From the NCBI GenBank assembly GCA_030913685.1, contig CP133187.1:2050001-2114000 (forward strand): a stretch of 64,000 nucleotides of DNA. Direction: 5' to 3'. The notes below the pieces were generated by a model. It was not told where the DNA came from, made no database searches, and worked only from the letters and a program-made list of their open reading frames with translations. Below, piece by piece: positions 17,124 through 24,933 of the stretch; within the stretch, counting starts at the first letter, position 1; every line of letters begins with the position of its first letter. Source of the stretch: Oscillospiraceae bacterium MB24-C1 (GTDB lineage: Bacteria > Bacillota > Clostridia > Oscillospirales > Ruminococcaceae). The position numbers and the translations under genes were made by a program.

Positions 17124-17180
17124 CTTATGAGCTTATGCTCATAACTAGATTGTAATACCATTATAAGCATATGTCAATAA
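17124..17180 (-). promoter_or_regulatory. Promoter and operator of the NifX-MinD operon
   Basis: On the minus strand TTGACA (17172-17177) and TACAAT (17149-17154) are 17 bp apart. A GCATATGTCAATAA-like element overlaps the -35 and spacer (17161-17180). Downstream lies a perfect inverted repeat ATGAGC-TTAT-GCTCAT (17127-17142). The same element and the same promoter geometry recur before the DUF5320 gene at 18346-18400. Confidence 0.7.
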
Positions 17181-17255
17181 CTATATGAACCAAGCTTTAA
17201 AAAATCTTTAAGTGGTTTTAATACCAGGGGTATATTATTATACTTTAAAAACAGA

Positions 17256-17305
17256 TTATCGCCGGTCTCGGCGAATAGCAGCTATCCGCACGAGACCGGC
17301 GATAA
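17256..17305 (-). terminator. Terminator of the DUF134 gene
   Basis: TTATCGCCGGTCTCG and CGAGACCGGCGATAA form a 15-bp stem (17256-17270 with 17291-17305) around a 20-nt loop. On the minus strand it ends in CTGTTTTT. Confidence 0.8.
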
Positions 17306-17310
17306 ATCAT

Positions 17311-17787
17311 TTAAAAATTTTGGCCATTATGCCGCCAGCAATTACCGCGGCCTAGCTTTCCTCGACAGGAATGCTGGCAGGTAATTTTTTTTGAGGCACA
17401 AACGGGGCAGGAAAAATTACCACCGTTGATAGCCTCGAGATTTTCAAAACTTTCGGACCAGACATTACCGCATTCCAGACAATGGACGGGGCAGATGTTC
17501 TTAGTGAAATTTCCGCCCTCAATATGAATGGTTTTACCGTTGACAAGGCTATCGGCAATCTTTTCCCGTGCGGAAAGGAGAATGCGCTGAAATGTCGGAC
17601 GAGAAACGGCCATGCGTTCGGCACACTCGCCCTGCTCTAAGCCTTCAAGGTCCTTTAAGCGGACTGCTTCCAGTTCCTCGAGCTTGAGGATATTTTCAGC
17701 AACCTGTTCAAGCCCTTCTTCAGCGGGCACAAAGAAAGCAATGGCAGGGATGTGTTCAATCTTTCTCCATTTTGTCGGTCTGGCCAT
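17311..17787 (-). CDS. DUF134 family HTH protein, probable transcriptional regulator
   Basis: A 158-residue DUF134 protein. MARPTKWRKIEHIP and EAVRLKDLEGLEQGECAERM lead into a helix-turn-helix resembling sigma-70 region 4 (MAVSRPTFQRILLSAREKIADSL). The C-terminal part holds a zinc-ribbon-like CPVHCLECGNVW and CPVCASK, plus a cysteine/histidine tail. The ATG at 17787 follows CGGAGTGAT. It lies between the NifX-MinD operon and the DUF5320 gene, whose promoters share an operator, so it is the obvious candidate regulator of both. That link is inference. Confidence 0.85.
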   Translation of the reverse strand: MARPTKWRKIEHIPAIAFFVPAEEGLEQVAENILKLEELEAVRLKDLEGLEQGECAERMAVSRPTFQRILLSAREKIADSLVNGKTIHIEGGNFTKNICPVHCLECGNVWSESFENLEAINGGNFSCPVCASKKITCQHSCRGKLGRGNCWRHNGQNF

Positions 17788-17887
17788 GATATCACTCCGT
17801 TTTCGATATTGGCGGCTAAGCAATAAATTTAATTTAGGCTCAGGCGGCAATAGTATTATACTTTATCCTTCATTTTAAATGTGTTTC

Positions 17888-17923
17888 AGACGGGTGTCAA
17901 CCGGTGGGGCAACACACCCGTCT
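17888..17923 (-). terminator. Terminator-like hairpin after the DUF5320 gene
   Basis: AGACGGGTGT (17888-17897) pairs with ACACCCGTCT (17914-17923). It lies just downstream of the minus-strand DUF5320 gene. The T-run is weak. Confidence 0.6.
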
Positions 17924-17956
17924 TTCACAGTCTGGTAAGCGTTGGCAGCCAATAGC

Positions 17957-18277
17957 TCAATCATCCTTGCCTAAAGTTGCCAGGTGGTCTTTGACTTGTG
18001 TCAGCTGTTTCTCCAAAATAGCGGCCCGCTTGTTTAAATAAGCCTTTTGGTCAAGTACCGCATCACCTGCTAGAAAGGGGATGTCATTGTTGCAGCGCAA
18101 CCACCCCGGTAGTCGGGGCGTATAAAATGCTCGCCGGTATCCACACCCTCGGCCGCACCGCATTGCGGGCCGCCCAAAGGAATTTACAGCCCGTGCTGAA
18201 AAATCGGTGCACGGGCCTGCTCTGCGCCCTGTCATTGGACCATTGCCCAGGGGGCCTGTTCTGTCTCTTGCTGGCAT
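17957..18277 (-). CDS. DUF5320 domain-containing protein
   Basis: A 106-residue protein whose N-terminus MPARDRTGPLGNGPMTGRRAG is the signature of DUF5320. An arginine- and glycine-rich middle is followed by a C-terminal helical region with a coiled-coil-like EKQLTQVKDHLATLGKDD. The family is regularly found beside NifX-like, DUF134 and Mrp/MinD proteins, exactly as here. Its function is unknown. GGGAG precedes the ATG at 18277. Expressed from its own promoter with the shared operator. Confidence 0.85.
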   Translation of the reverse strand: MPARDRTGPLGNGPMTGRRAGPCTDFSARAVNSFGRPAMRCGRGCGYRRAFYTPRLPGWLRCNNDIPFLAGDAVLDQKAYLNKRAAILEKQLTQVKDHLATLGKDD

Positions 18278-18345
18278 TATAACTACTCCCTTCAAATTGT
18301 TTTTTATGCCGAATGCTTTTACTTACTCTGTTCGGCACTCAAAAA

Positions 18346-18400
18346 GTTATTAGCATATGCCCAAAATCATCATAGCGGAATTATGAGCATATGTCAATAA
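18346..18400 (-). promoter_or_regulatory. Promoter and operator of the DUF5320 gene
   Basis: On the minus strand TTGACA (18392-18397) and TATGAT (18369-18374) are 17 bp apart. One operator copy, TTATGAGCATATGTCAATAA, overlaps the -35 (18381-18400), and a second GCATATGCTAATAA copy lies downstream of the -10 (18347-18361). The arrangement mirrors that at 17124-17180. Confidence 0.7.
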
Positions 18401-18424
18401 TTTTCTCGCTGTAGTTAATGGATT

Positions 18425-18460
18425 ACAAAAAAGGGCTTATTCGCAAAACACGAATAAGCC
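18425..18460 (-). terminator. Terminator after the HD-GYP gene
   Basis: GGCTTATTCG (18434-18443) pairs perfectly with CGAATAAGCC (18451-18460). On the minus strand it is followed by CTTTTTTG. It lies downstream of the minus-strand HD-GYP gene and upstream of the DUF5320 promoter. Confidence 0.8.
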
Positions 18461-18592
18461 AAAGCTATTGAAACCGTCCTAAAATAGAATGGGTGTGTCT
18501 ATAACACTAGGTAATAAATCCTGAAAAAAAGAAGCAACCGTAAATTAGTATCGGAATGCCGGTCAATGTCGAAGTATGAAAGGGAACGGTGA

Positions 18593-19204
18593 CTAATTCT
18601 CGTGATTCAATAAGCATTTTATTTCTGCCCAGTGAAGCAACATCAGGTCTACAATTCCAGGGTCGTACATGCTGCCGCGGCACCGTGCTATTTCATTTCG
18701 GCAATCTTCGGCCAGTAGCCTTTCGCGGTATTTGCGCTCGCTCATCATAGCATCCACCGAATCGGCCAGCGAAATAATGCGCGCCCCCAACGGAATGGCC
18801 TCCCCCGAAAGACCGGCCGGATAGCCTGAACCATCCCAACGCTCATGGTGGTGACGCACACATAAAGCGATATCTTCAAATCCGCTAATTTTGCTTAAAA
18901 TATTAAAGCCTATTGTGGGGTGCTGTCGCATAATGAACCATTCGTTATCTGTCAGTCTGCCTGATTTATGCAAGATAACGTCGGGAACTCCGATTTTTCC
19001 GATATCGTGAACATGGGCTGCAATATGAATTGTCTCAGATTGTCTGACCGGCAGTTGCAGTAATCTGCAAAGAAATTCGGTAATGTCGGCCACGCGGGAG
19101 GAATGGCTGGCGGTGTAGCTATCTCTGGCCTCCATTGCGGCAACAATTGCTGCTAAAAGCTCATGGAACAGCATAAGAGACGATTGATTCTGGTTGTCCT
19201 TCAC
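18593..19204 (-). CDS. HD-GYP domain phosphohydrolase
   Basis: A 203-residue single-domain HD-GYP protein; the family hydrolyses cyclic di-GMP or related signals. The metal ligands include HVHDIGKIGVPD (His66-Asp67) and HHERWDGSGYP (about 117-127), followed by the extended GYP motif AGLSGEAIPLGARIISLADSVDAM. There is no receiver or sensor domain, so input must come from elsewhere. The start codon is GTG at 19204 with a modest AGGAT ribosome site. Monocistronic with its own terminator. Confidence 0.88.
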   Translation of the reverse strand: MKDNQNQSSLMLFHELLAAIVAAMEARDSYTASHSSRVADITEFLCRLLQLPVRQSETIHIAAHVHDIGKIGVPDVILHKSGRLTDNEWFIMRQHPTIGFNILSKISGFEDIALCVRHHHERWDGSGYPAGLSGEAIPLGARIISLADSVDAMMSERKYRERLLAEDCRNEIARCRGSMYDPGIVDLMLLHWAEIKCLLNHEN

Positions 19205-19530
19205 AAATATATCCTGCCTTTAATACGGCCAAACAGCCGGTTTTTTCTTGAGCCTAAAGTGCTTTTTAAAGTCACGGGTATCCCTAGACTGGGGGCCGAA
19301 ATTTGTTAAAGCGCCAGATCGGGCAGTTCACTAAATTGAGCATCGCTTGATATCATCAGGTGCAAACTTCAGAGAGCTTGTTAGCATAATTGCTTCAATC
19401 AGTCGAGCGAACCGCACCGCAACGCTTTTTTGAAGAAGCCCCTTGCCGGAAAGCACCGCCAGCATTTTATTGACCGAGGGACGAGTGACTTTTAGCTTGC
19501 CGGTTGCATACAAAACCGCCAAAATAAAGT
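19205..19530. other. Stretch without a confident gene; possible HTH remnant
   Basis: Between the HD-GYP gene and the feo operon no gene with a ribosome site and normal start is visible. A minus-strand frame (about 19331-19543) encodes KLKVTRPSVNKMLAVLSGKGLLQK, which resembles the winged-helix segment of DtxR/MntR metalloregulators, then loses similarity. Because the frame would begin inside the feo terminator, it is more likely a decayed fragment than a gene. Confidence 0.3.
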
Positions 19531-19559
19531 GGGGCGTGAACAATCCTGCCCACGCCCCA
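19530..19559 (-). terminator. Terminator of the feo operon
   Basis: TGGGGCGTG (19530-19538) pairs with CACGCCCCA (19551-19559). On the minus strand it is followed by CTTTATTTTG. It lies 9 nt after the last feo-operon gene. Confidence 0.75.
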
Positions 19560-19567
19560 TGCGGAAT

Positions 19568-19738
19568 TTATTTATGATGGCATGCGCTAGCGCTTGGGCA
19601 ATTTGCGCAACCGCAGCCACAGCTGCTTTTATGATTAATCTTATCCTTGATTAATTTGACGACAACCATTGTAATCACAGTAAAGACGATGGCGCCGACA
19701 ATTATTGTGGGAAGATTCGAAGAAAGAAACTCAAACAT
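19568..19738 (-). CDS. FeoB-associated cysteine-rich membrane protein
   Basis: A 56-residue protein with one N-terminal transmembrane helix (about residues 8-28, LPTIIVGAIVFTVITMVVV) and a cytoplasmic cysteine-rich tail CGCGCANCPSASACHHK. It matches the FeoB-associated family found after feoB in many Firmicutes. A role in iron handling at the transporter mouth is assumed from context. The ATG at 19738 overlaps the feoB end by 8 nt. Confidence 0.85.
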   Translation of the reverse strand: MFEFLSSNLPTIIVGAIVFTVITMVVVKLIKDKINHKSSCGCGCANCPSASACHHK

Positions 19739-21911
19739 TTGCTTTAGCCTCCGATTTAATGTGGCGTCCCTCACTGTGCTGATCGTAGGGGTTCTTGCGG
19801 AACAATAACCACAGTAGAGCAGCTATTAAAACAACCGCAATTGCTGTTGCGATGGTGAAACCATTGCCGGTAAAGAACAGTCCTAGCTGATAAACAATAA
19901 GGGAAATGGCATAAGCGAATACGCAAAGATAACCGATGGCAGCCCAAGTCCATTTTGCGCTGTTCATTTCGCGCTTAATAGCGCCCATTGCAGCAAAGCA
20001 GGGTGCGCAGAGCAGATTAAACAGCAAAAACGAGAAGGCCGACAGGGTGGTAAACTGCGCCGCAATAGGAGAAAGGCCTTCAAAGGTGCCTTCTTCAACC
20101 ATTTCCAACGCATCACCGGCGACGCCGTAAAGGACGCCGAAGACGCCGACGACTTCCTCTTTAGCAACGAGACCCATCACAGTGGCCACTGTGGCCTGCC
20201 AAGTGCCAAAGCCCAAGGGGGCGAACAGCGGTGCGACGGCGCCGCCAACAGCTGCAAGAACCGAATGGTCCGTATCCTCAACCATTGTAAAGCTGCCCTC
20301 GACAAAGCCGAAGCTGGAGGTGAACCAGATCAGCACGCTGGCTGCGAGAATAACAGTACCAGCACGCTTGATGAAGGACCAGCCGCGCTCCCCGGTGCTG
20401 CGCAGCACGTTAGTTGCAGAAGGAACGTGATAAGCGGGCAGCTCCATGACAAACGGAGCGGGCTCCCCTGCAAAAGCCTTGGTCTTTTTAAGAATGATAC
20501 CGGAAATAATAACGGCAGCCACGCCGATAAAATAGGCGGAAGGGGCAACCCACCAGGCGCCACCGAACAACGCACCTGCAATGAGGCCGACAATCGGCAT
20601 TTTAGCACCACATGGGATGAACGAGGTGGTCATAATGGTCATGCGGCGGTCGCGCTCATTTTCAATGGTGCGGCTGGCCATAATGCCGGGTACCGAGCAG
20701 CCTGAACCAATGAGCATGGGGATGAAGGACTTGCCCGAAAGGCCGAATCTGCGAAAAATTCTGTCCATGATAAACGCGACGCGGGCCATATAGCCGACAT
20801 CTTCAAGAATGGAGAGCAGCAAGAACAAAACGAGCATCTGCGGCACAAAACCGATAACCGCGCCTACACCGCCGACGATGCCATCGACCACAAGGCCAGT
20901 AAGCCAGTCGGCAACGCCGATGCCAGCCATCCACTCGCCGAGCGGGCCCATAATCCATTCGCCAACCAGTGTATCGTTTGTAAAGCCGGTCAGCACATCG
21001 CCAATGGTCGTGATCGAGATGTAATAGACGATAAACATAATCGTGGCAAAGATGGGCAGTGCCAAAACACGGTTGGTGACGACCTGATCGATTCGATCTG
21101 AGCCGGTGAACTTGGAGTGGTTCTTCTTTTTAACGCTGACTGAAACTACCTTGGAAATGTAAGCGTAACGCTGGTTGGTGATGATGCTTTCGGCGTCGTC
21201 ATCCATTTCGGTTTCACAGGAGGCGATATGTTCTTCAATGTGCGAAAGTAGCGACGGGCCGAGCTTGAGCTCCTCAATGACCTTGATGTCGCGTTCAAAC
21301 AGCTTGATGGCATACCAGCGCAGGTTGCGTTCCGGAACCTTACCCTCAAGCGACTCTTCAATATGTGCAATGGCATGCTCGACGCTGCCGTTAAAGACAG
21401 CTGGCATGTTCACGGCGGTTTTGCTCTTTGCCAGTTCTGCAGCTCTTTTAGCGACCTGTTCAGAGCCAACGCCCTTGAGTGCCGATGTTTCAATTACCTC
21501 ACAGCCCAGCGCTTCACTGAGCTTAGCTAAGTCGATGACATCGCCATTTTTACGCACGATGTCGATCATGTTCACCGCGATAACGGTGGGAATGCCGAGC
21601 TCGATGAGCTGAGTGGTCAAATAAAGGTTTCGTTCAATGTTGGTGCCGTCCACAATGTTGATGATGGCGTCCGGCTTTTCGTTGACCAGATAACCACGCG
21701 CAACAACCTCTTCAAGCGTATAGGGAGACAGCGAATAGATGCCGGGCAGGTCTTGGATGATGATGTCCTTAAAGCCCTTGAGCTTGCCCTCTTTCTTTTC
21801 GACGGTAACACCGGGCCAGTTGCCGACGTACTGGGCCGAGCCAGTCAGATCGTTGAACATTGTGGTTTTACCACAGTTGGGATTACCGGCAAGCGCTATT
21901 TTAATACCCAT
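19731..21911 (-). CDS. feoB: Ferrous iron transport protein B
   Basis: A 726-residue Fe(II) transporter. The N-terminal G domain has GNPNCGKTT (9-17), the DLPGIYSLSPYT switch region and the NMIDIV specificity motif. The membrane part contains two Gate motifs, including GSGCSVPGIMASRTIENERDRR and FIPCGAKMPI with the conserved cysteines. Third gene of the feoA-feoA-feoB unit and preceded by GAGGAG. An inverted-repeat metalloregulator-like site lies just upstream of it. Confidence 0.97.
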   Translation of the reverse strand: MGIKIALAGNPNCGKTTMFNDLTGSAQYVGNWPGVTVEKKEGKLKGFKDIIIQDLPGIYSLSPYTLEEVVARGYLVNEKPDAIINIVDGTNIERNLYLTTQLIELGIPTVIAVNMIDIVRKNGDVIDLAKLSEALGCEVIETSALKGVGSEQVAKRAAELAKSKTAVNMPAVFNGSVEHAIAHIEESLEGKVPERNLRWYAIKLFERDIKVIEELKLGPSLLSHIEEHIASCETEMDDDAESIITNQRYAYISKVVSVSVKKKNHSKFTGSDRIDQVVTNRVLALPIFATIMFIVYYISITTIGDVLTGFTNDTLVGEWIMGPLGEWMAGIGVADWLTGLVVDGIVGGVGAVIGFVPQMLVLFLLLSILEDVGYMARVAFIMDRIFRRFGLSGKSFIPMLIGSGCSVPGIMASRTIENERDRRMTIMTTSFIPCGAKMPIVGLIAGALFGGAWWVAPSAYFIGVAAVIISGIILKKTKAFAGEPAPFVMELPAYHVPSATNVLRSTGERGWSFIKRAGTVILAASVLIWFTSSFGFVEGSFTMVEDTDHSVLAAVGGAVAPLFAPLGFGTWQATVATVMGLVAKEEVVGVFGVLYGVAGDALEMVEEGTFEGLSPIAAQFTTLSAFSFLLFNLLCAPCFAAMGAIKREMNSAKWTWAAIGYLCVFAYAISLIVYQLGLFFTGNGFTIATAIAVVLIAALLWLLFRKNPYDQHSEGRHIKSEAKANV

Positions 21912-21931
21912 GTATGCTCCTCCTTGAAACG

Positions 21932-21953
21932 CGAGTTAGGGGGTGCTAACTCG
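21932..21953 (-). promoter_or_regulatory. Inverted-repeat metalloregulator-like site between feoA and feoB
   Basis: CGAGTTAG-N6-CTAACTCG is a perfect 8-bp inverted repeat. On the minus strand its core reads GTTAGCACCCCCTAAC, nearly identical to the site at 22474-22491. It could be an operator or a processing/attenuation hairpin between the two genes. Confidence 0.55.
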
Positions 21954-21967
21954 CTGATAAAATTACA

Positions 21968-22189
21968 TTATTCGACCTCTACCATTTCTGCGTCGCTCTT
22001 GCGAAGGCTCAGTTCATAACCGCGTACCGTCACTTCGATAGGATCGCCCAAAGGCGCTACCTTGCGTACATAAATTTGCGCGCCCTTTGTTACGCCCATG
22101 TCCATAATGCGGCGCTTCACCGCCCCCACTCCGTGCAGCTTAACAACAGTGACCGTCTGGCCTATGGCGACTTGTTTCAATGTTTTCAT
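21968..22189 (-). CDS. feoA: Ferrous iron transport protein A (second copy)
   Basis: A 73-residue SH3-like FeoA protein. MKTLKQVAIGQTVTVVKLHG is typical, followed by RRIMDMGVTKGAQIYVRKVAPLGDP, the conserved FeoA core, and the terminal ELSLRKSDAEMVEVE. FeoA supports FeoB-dependent Fe(II) uptake. It follows the first feoA by 15 nt and precedes feoB by about 56 nt. Confidence 0.93.
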   Translation of the reverse strand: MKTLKQVAIGQTVTVVKLHGVGAVKRRIMDMGVTKGAQIYVRKVAPLGDPIEVTVRGYELSLRKSDAEMVEVE

Positions 22190-22204
22190 GGATTGCTCAA
22201 CTCC

Positions 22205-22417
22205 CTATATCATAATTCTATTAGTCATGGTTTTATCCAGCGCAATACGGCTGTCTTTAATTGATAATATCATATTTCCACCAATTTCAGAAACGACTAT
22301 GACGCGTTCCCCAACCACAAAGCCCAGTTCGGCCAAGTGCTGACGTACCTCGTCCTTTCCTGTAATTTTGCAGATATAATTTACTTCTCCGGGTTTAGCC
22401 ATTGTAAGAGGCATCAT
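22205..22417 (-). CDS. feoA: Ferrous iron transport protein A (first copy)
   Basis: A 70-residue FeoA-family protein, diverged from the second copy. KPGEVNYICKITGKDEVRQHLAELGFVVGERVIVV carries the family core, ending GGNMILSIKDSRIALDKTMTNRIMI. Two tandem feoA genes before feoB are common in Clostridia. CGGAG precedes the ATG at 22417. First gene of the operon. Confidence 0.92.
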   Translation of the reverse strand: MMPLTMAKPGEVNYICKITGKDEVRQHLAELGFVVGERVIVVSEIGGNMILSIKDSRIALDKTMTNRIMI

Positions 22418-22473
22418 GTTTTGTTACTCCGTTTCATTGGGCTCACCATTTTAAGCCCCACAGTTCGACAAAT

Positions 22474-22528
22474 GGTTAGCACATCCTAACCTCCAAACAG
22501 TCTACCACCTCTGACGCTTTTTTGTCAA
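22474..22528 (-). promoter_or_regulatory. feo promoter with downstream metalloregulator-like operator
   Basis: On the minus strand TTGACA (22523-22528) and TAGACT (22499-22504) are 18 bp apart. Immediately downstream, over the predicted transcription start, lies GGTTAG-N6-CTAACC (22474-22491). The shape resembles DtxR/IdeR boxes, and its core GTTAGCACATCCTAAC matches the second site before feoB. Iron-dependent repression is the likely role. Confidence 0.65.
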
Positions 22529-22625
22529 TAGGAAATTTTTAAAAAACTAATATAAATTAAAATTATTTTTAAAATGAAATGCGTCTAGATTTGCAGAGTC
22601 ATTGAACCGAGTCTGCAAATGCCAA

Positions 22626-22655
22626 GGCGCGCTTTGTTATGATACAAAGCGCGCC
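22626..22655. terminator. Strong hairpin between bcp and the feo promoter
   Basis: GGCGCGCTTTGT (22626-22637) pairs perfectly with ACAAAGCGCGCC (22644-22655). No T-run follows on either strand. Its place downstream of minus-strand bcp suggests a termination or mRNA-end role. Confidence 0.5.
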
Positions 22656-22735
22656 GGTTATGGTTGAAAAGTACACACACGAAAGACATTGGAACTTGAC
22701 CCACCGGGACAGGGGGTACAATTAAGGTCAGTGGA

Positions 22736-23203
22736 TTAACCCCGACTTTTTTGTAGATAGGTTAAAACCTCAGCGGCGTTGGTATCGGGCTTTACTTTGG
22801 GCATGACGTGTTCAATATTGCCCTCGCCATCAATGATATAGGTGCTGCGTACAATGCCCATGCTCACCTTGCCATAGTTTTTCTTCTCCTGCCAGACGTC
22901 ATAGGCTTTGATAGCAGTTAGCTCGGGATCGGACAATAAAATAAAAGGTAAGTTGTATTTTTCGGCGAATCTTTGGTGCGATGTCACACTGTCTTTGCTG
23001 ACACCGATAACGGTAACGCCCTGAGCCTGAAACTGTTCAAAAGCCTGTGCAAAAGCGCTGGCCTGCCGGCTGCAACCGGGCGTGTTATCACGGGGATAAA
23101 AATAGAGAACGACTGTCCGACCACGAAAATCCGACAATGAAACAAGATTACTATCCTTATCCGGCAGTGTAAAATCGGGGGCCTTGGTGTTTGCGCTTAG
23201 CAT
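22736..23203 (-). CDS. bcp: Thioredoxin-dependent peroxiredoxin, Bcp/PrxQ type
   Basis: A 155-residue thioredoxin-fold peroxidase that reduces peroxides. The peroxidatic Cys44 is in PRDNTPGCSRQ. The resolving cysteine found five residues later in many Bcp proteins is replaced by Ser49, and Cys44 is the only cysteine in the protein, so this is a 1-Cys form that needs an external thiol. GGAGG precedes the ATG. Monocistronic, pointing toward the feo operon. Confidence 0.92.
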   Translation of the reverse strand: MLSANTKAPDFTLPDKDSNLVSLSDFRGRTVVLYFYPRDNTPGCSRQASAFAQAFEQFQAQGVTVIGVSKDSVTSHQRFAEKYNLPFILLSDPELTAIKAYDVWQEKKNYGKVSMGIVRSTYIIDGEGNIEHVMPKVKPDTNAAEVLTYLQKSRG

Positions 23204-23469
23204 GTTGTTTCCTCCTTAAAATTAAACGTCAATAAGATTTTGCCGTAGCATGTATTGTGTTATTGATGCATTGTTAGTCGACATCATTTAGCGTATTAAA
23301 CGTGGATTTCTTTGCTCATTATAACATCTTTTTTGGACGGTTCAATACAATAAGGCCTGTTGCCGTAGCGCAATAATCAGCCGATGCTTCTTTTTTTGCA
23401 TGGTATTCGTACCACGCACATATATTGTGTTGAATCATAGTTAGACTTTTGTACAGGGGATGTGGGGAT

Positions 23470-24747
23470 TTGAAGATATATACAGTTCAGCCCAAAGATA
23501 GCATTTACGCTATCGCCAAAAAATATGGTATACCTATGCAGCGGCTGATAGATGATAACAACCTTAAAGGCATGCGCCATCTAATCGTCGGCCAATCGCT
23601 TGTGATCATGGCGGATGATGTCCGGCATGTTGTACAGAGCGGAGAATCGCTCCACAGCATTGCCGCTAAATATGATGTTGCTCAACAGGATGTTTTGGCG
23701 GCCAACCCAGACATCAGCGACCCGGATATAATCTGGGCCGGGCAGGTCATAACCGTTCCGCTGTCCTGGCCAAAGCAGCGCACGATCGACGTTAACGGCT
23801 ATGTCTTTCCCAGTGTCGGGGACGAAACGCTAGCAAAGACGCTGCCACACCTGAACTTTGTCAGCATTTTCAGTTATCAGGTGCGCCCCGACGGTAGTCT
23901 GGCACCGATCACAGATGAAAATATTATTGCGGCGGCACGTGCGCAACGGACCGCCCCGCTAATGGTTATCACCAATATCAGGCAGGGTGGTAGTTTTGAC
24001 AGCGAGTTGGTTCATACGATATTAAATGATGATGCCGTACAAAATAATATCTTAGAAAATGTAATGAAGACATTACCCAAAGGTTATTCCGGACTGGATA
24101 TTGATTTTGAATACATTTATTCGTGGGACAGGGAGAAGTACAATCGTTTTGTACGAAAAGCGGTGGATACTCTACGCCCGCAGGGGTATTCGGTTTCGGT
24201 TGCGCTGGCGCCTAAAATCAGCGCCGACCAGCCCGGGCTTTTGTACGAGGCGCACGACTATTCTTTCCATGGCGCGACAGTTGATCACGTCATCCTAATG
24301 ACCTACGAATGGGGGTACACCCGTGGCCCTGCTCAAGCGGTTGCACCGTTAGATAAGGTTAAACAAGTGCTCGATTATGCGGTATCGGTTATTCCAAGCC
24401 AGAAAATTCTAATGGGCATGCCCAATTACGGTTATGACTGGACGCTGCCATTTGTGCTAGGCTCAACAGCACGCTCGATGCCAAATACGGAAGCAATCAG
24501 CCTTGCGGAGCGGGTAGGGGCGGTCATTGAATTTGACAAACAGGCGCAGGCGCCGTATTTTTACTATTATGACAAAGAAGGACGAAAGCATGTTGTTTGG
24601 TTTGAAGATGCCCGCAGCATTGCGGCAAAACTTGCGCTGGTAGAAGCGTATAATTTGGGCGGGGTAAGCTATTGGACGGTAAACAAGTTCTTTCCTCAGA
24701 ACTGGCTGGTACTCGAATCAATGTATGACATCCAAAAAACATTATAA
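23470..24747 (+). CDS. LysM-domain glycoside hydrolase family 18 protein (spore cortex/coat hydrolase type)
   Basis: A 425-residue protein. Two N-terminal LysM repeats (about 1-45, YTVQPKDSIYAIAKKYG; and 48-92, HVVQSGESLHSIAAKYD) bind peptidoglycan. A GH18 barrel follows with the catalytic GLDIDFEY motif near 208-215, whose glutamate is the acid/base. The layout matches the YaaH/SleL family of spore cortex-fragment glucosaminidases. There is no signal peptide, as for spore-coat proteins made in the mother cell. The TTG at 23470 is chosen because LysM then begins at residue 2; a TTG seven codons upstream is possible. Confidence 0.87.
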   Translation: MKIYTVQPKDSIYAIAKKYGIPMQRLIDDNNLKGMRHLIVGQSLVIMADDVRHVVQSGESLHSIAAKYDVAQQDVLAANPDISDPDIIWAGQVITVPLSWPKQRTIDVNGYVFPSVGDETLAKTLPHLNFVSIFSYQVRPDGSLAPITDENIIAAARAQRTAPLMVITNIRQGGSFDSELVHTILNDDAVQNNILENVMKTLPKGYSGLDIDFEYIYSWDREKYNRFVRKAVDTLRPQGYSVSVALAPKISADQPGLLYEAHDYSFHGATVDHVILMTYEWGYTRGPAQAVAPLDKVKQVLDYAVSVIPSQKILMGMPNYGYDWTLPFVLGSTARSMPNTEAISLAERVGAVIEFDKQAQAPYFYYYDKEGRKHVVWFEDARSIAAKLALVEAYNLGGVSYWTVNKFFPQNWLVLESMYDIQKTL

Positions 24748-24780
24748 CCAGACAGACGATAGCTGTAACACCAAAGCATG

Positions 24781-24840
24781 GCCCCTTCTGTGGCTTTAAA
24801 GCGCCTTAAACGCTGCTAGTCACAGAAGGGGCTCTTTTTT
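24781..24840 (+). terminator. Terminator after the LysM-GH18 gene
   Basis: GCCCCTTCTGTG (24781-24792) pairs perfectly with CACAGAAGGGGC (24821-24832), followed by TCTTTTTT. Confidence 0.9.
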
Positions 24841-24933
24841 GCATATAGTCGAAATTTATTGTGCTGCAGCCTGTTCATATCCTTTTATCGGTTGATTTTA
24901 CGGATATGAAAGATACGCGCCAATGTCGAATCG

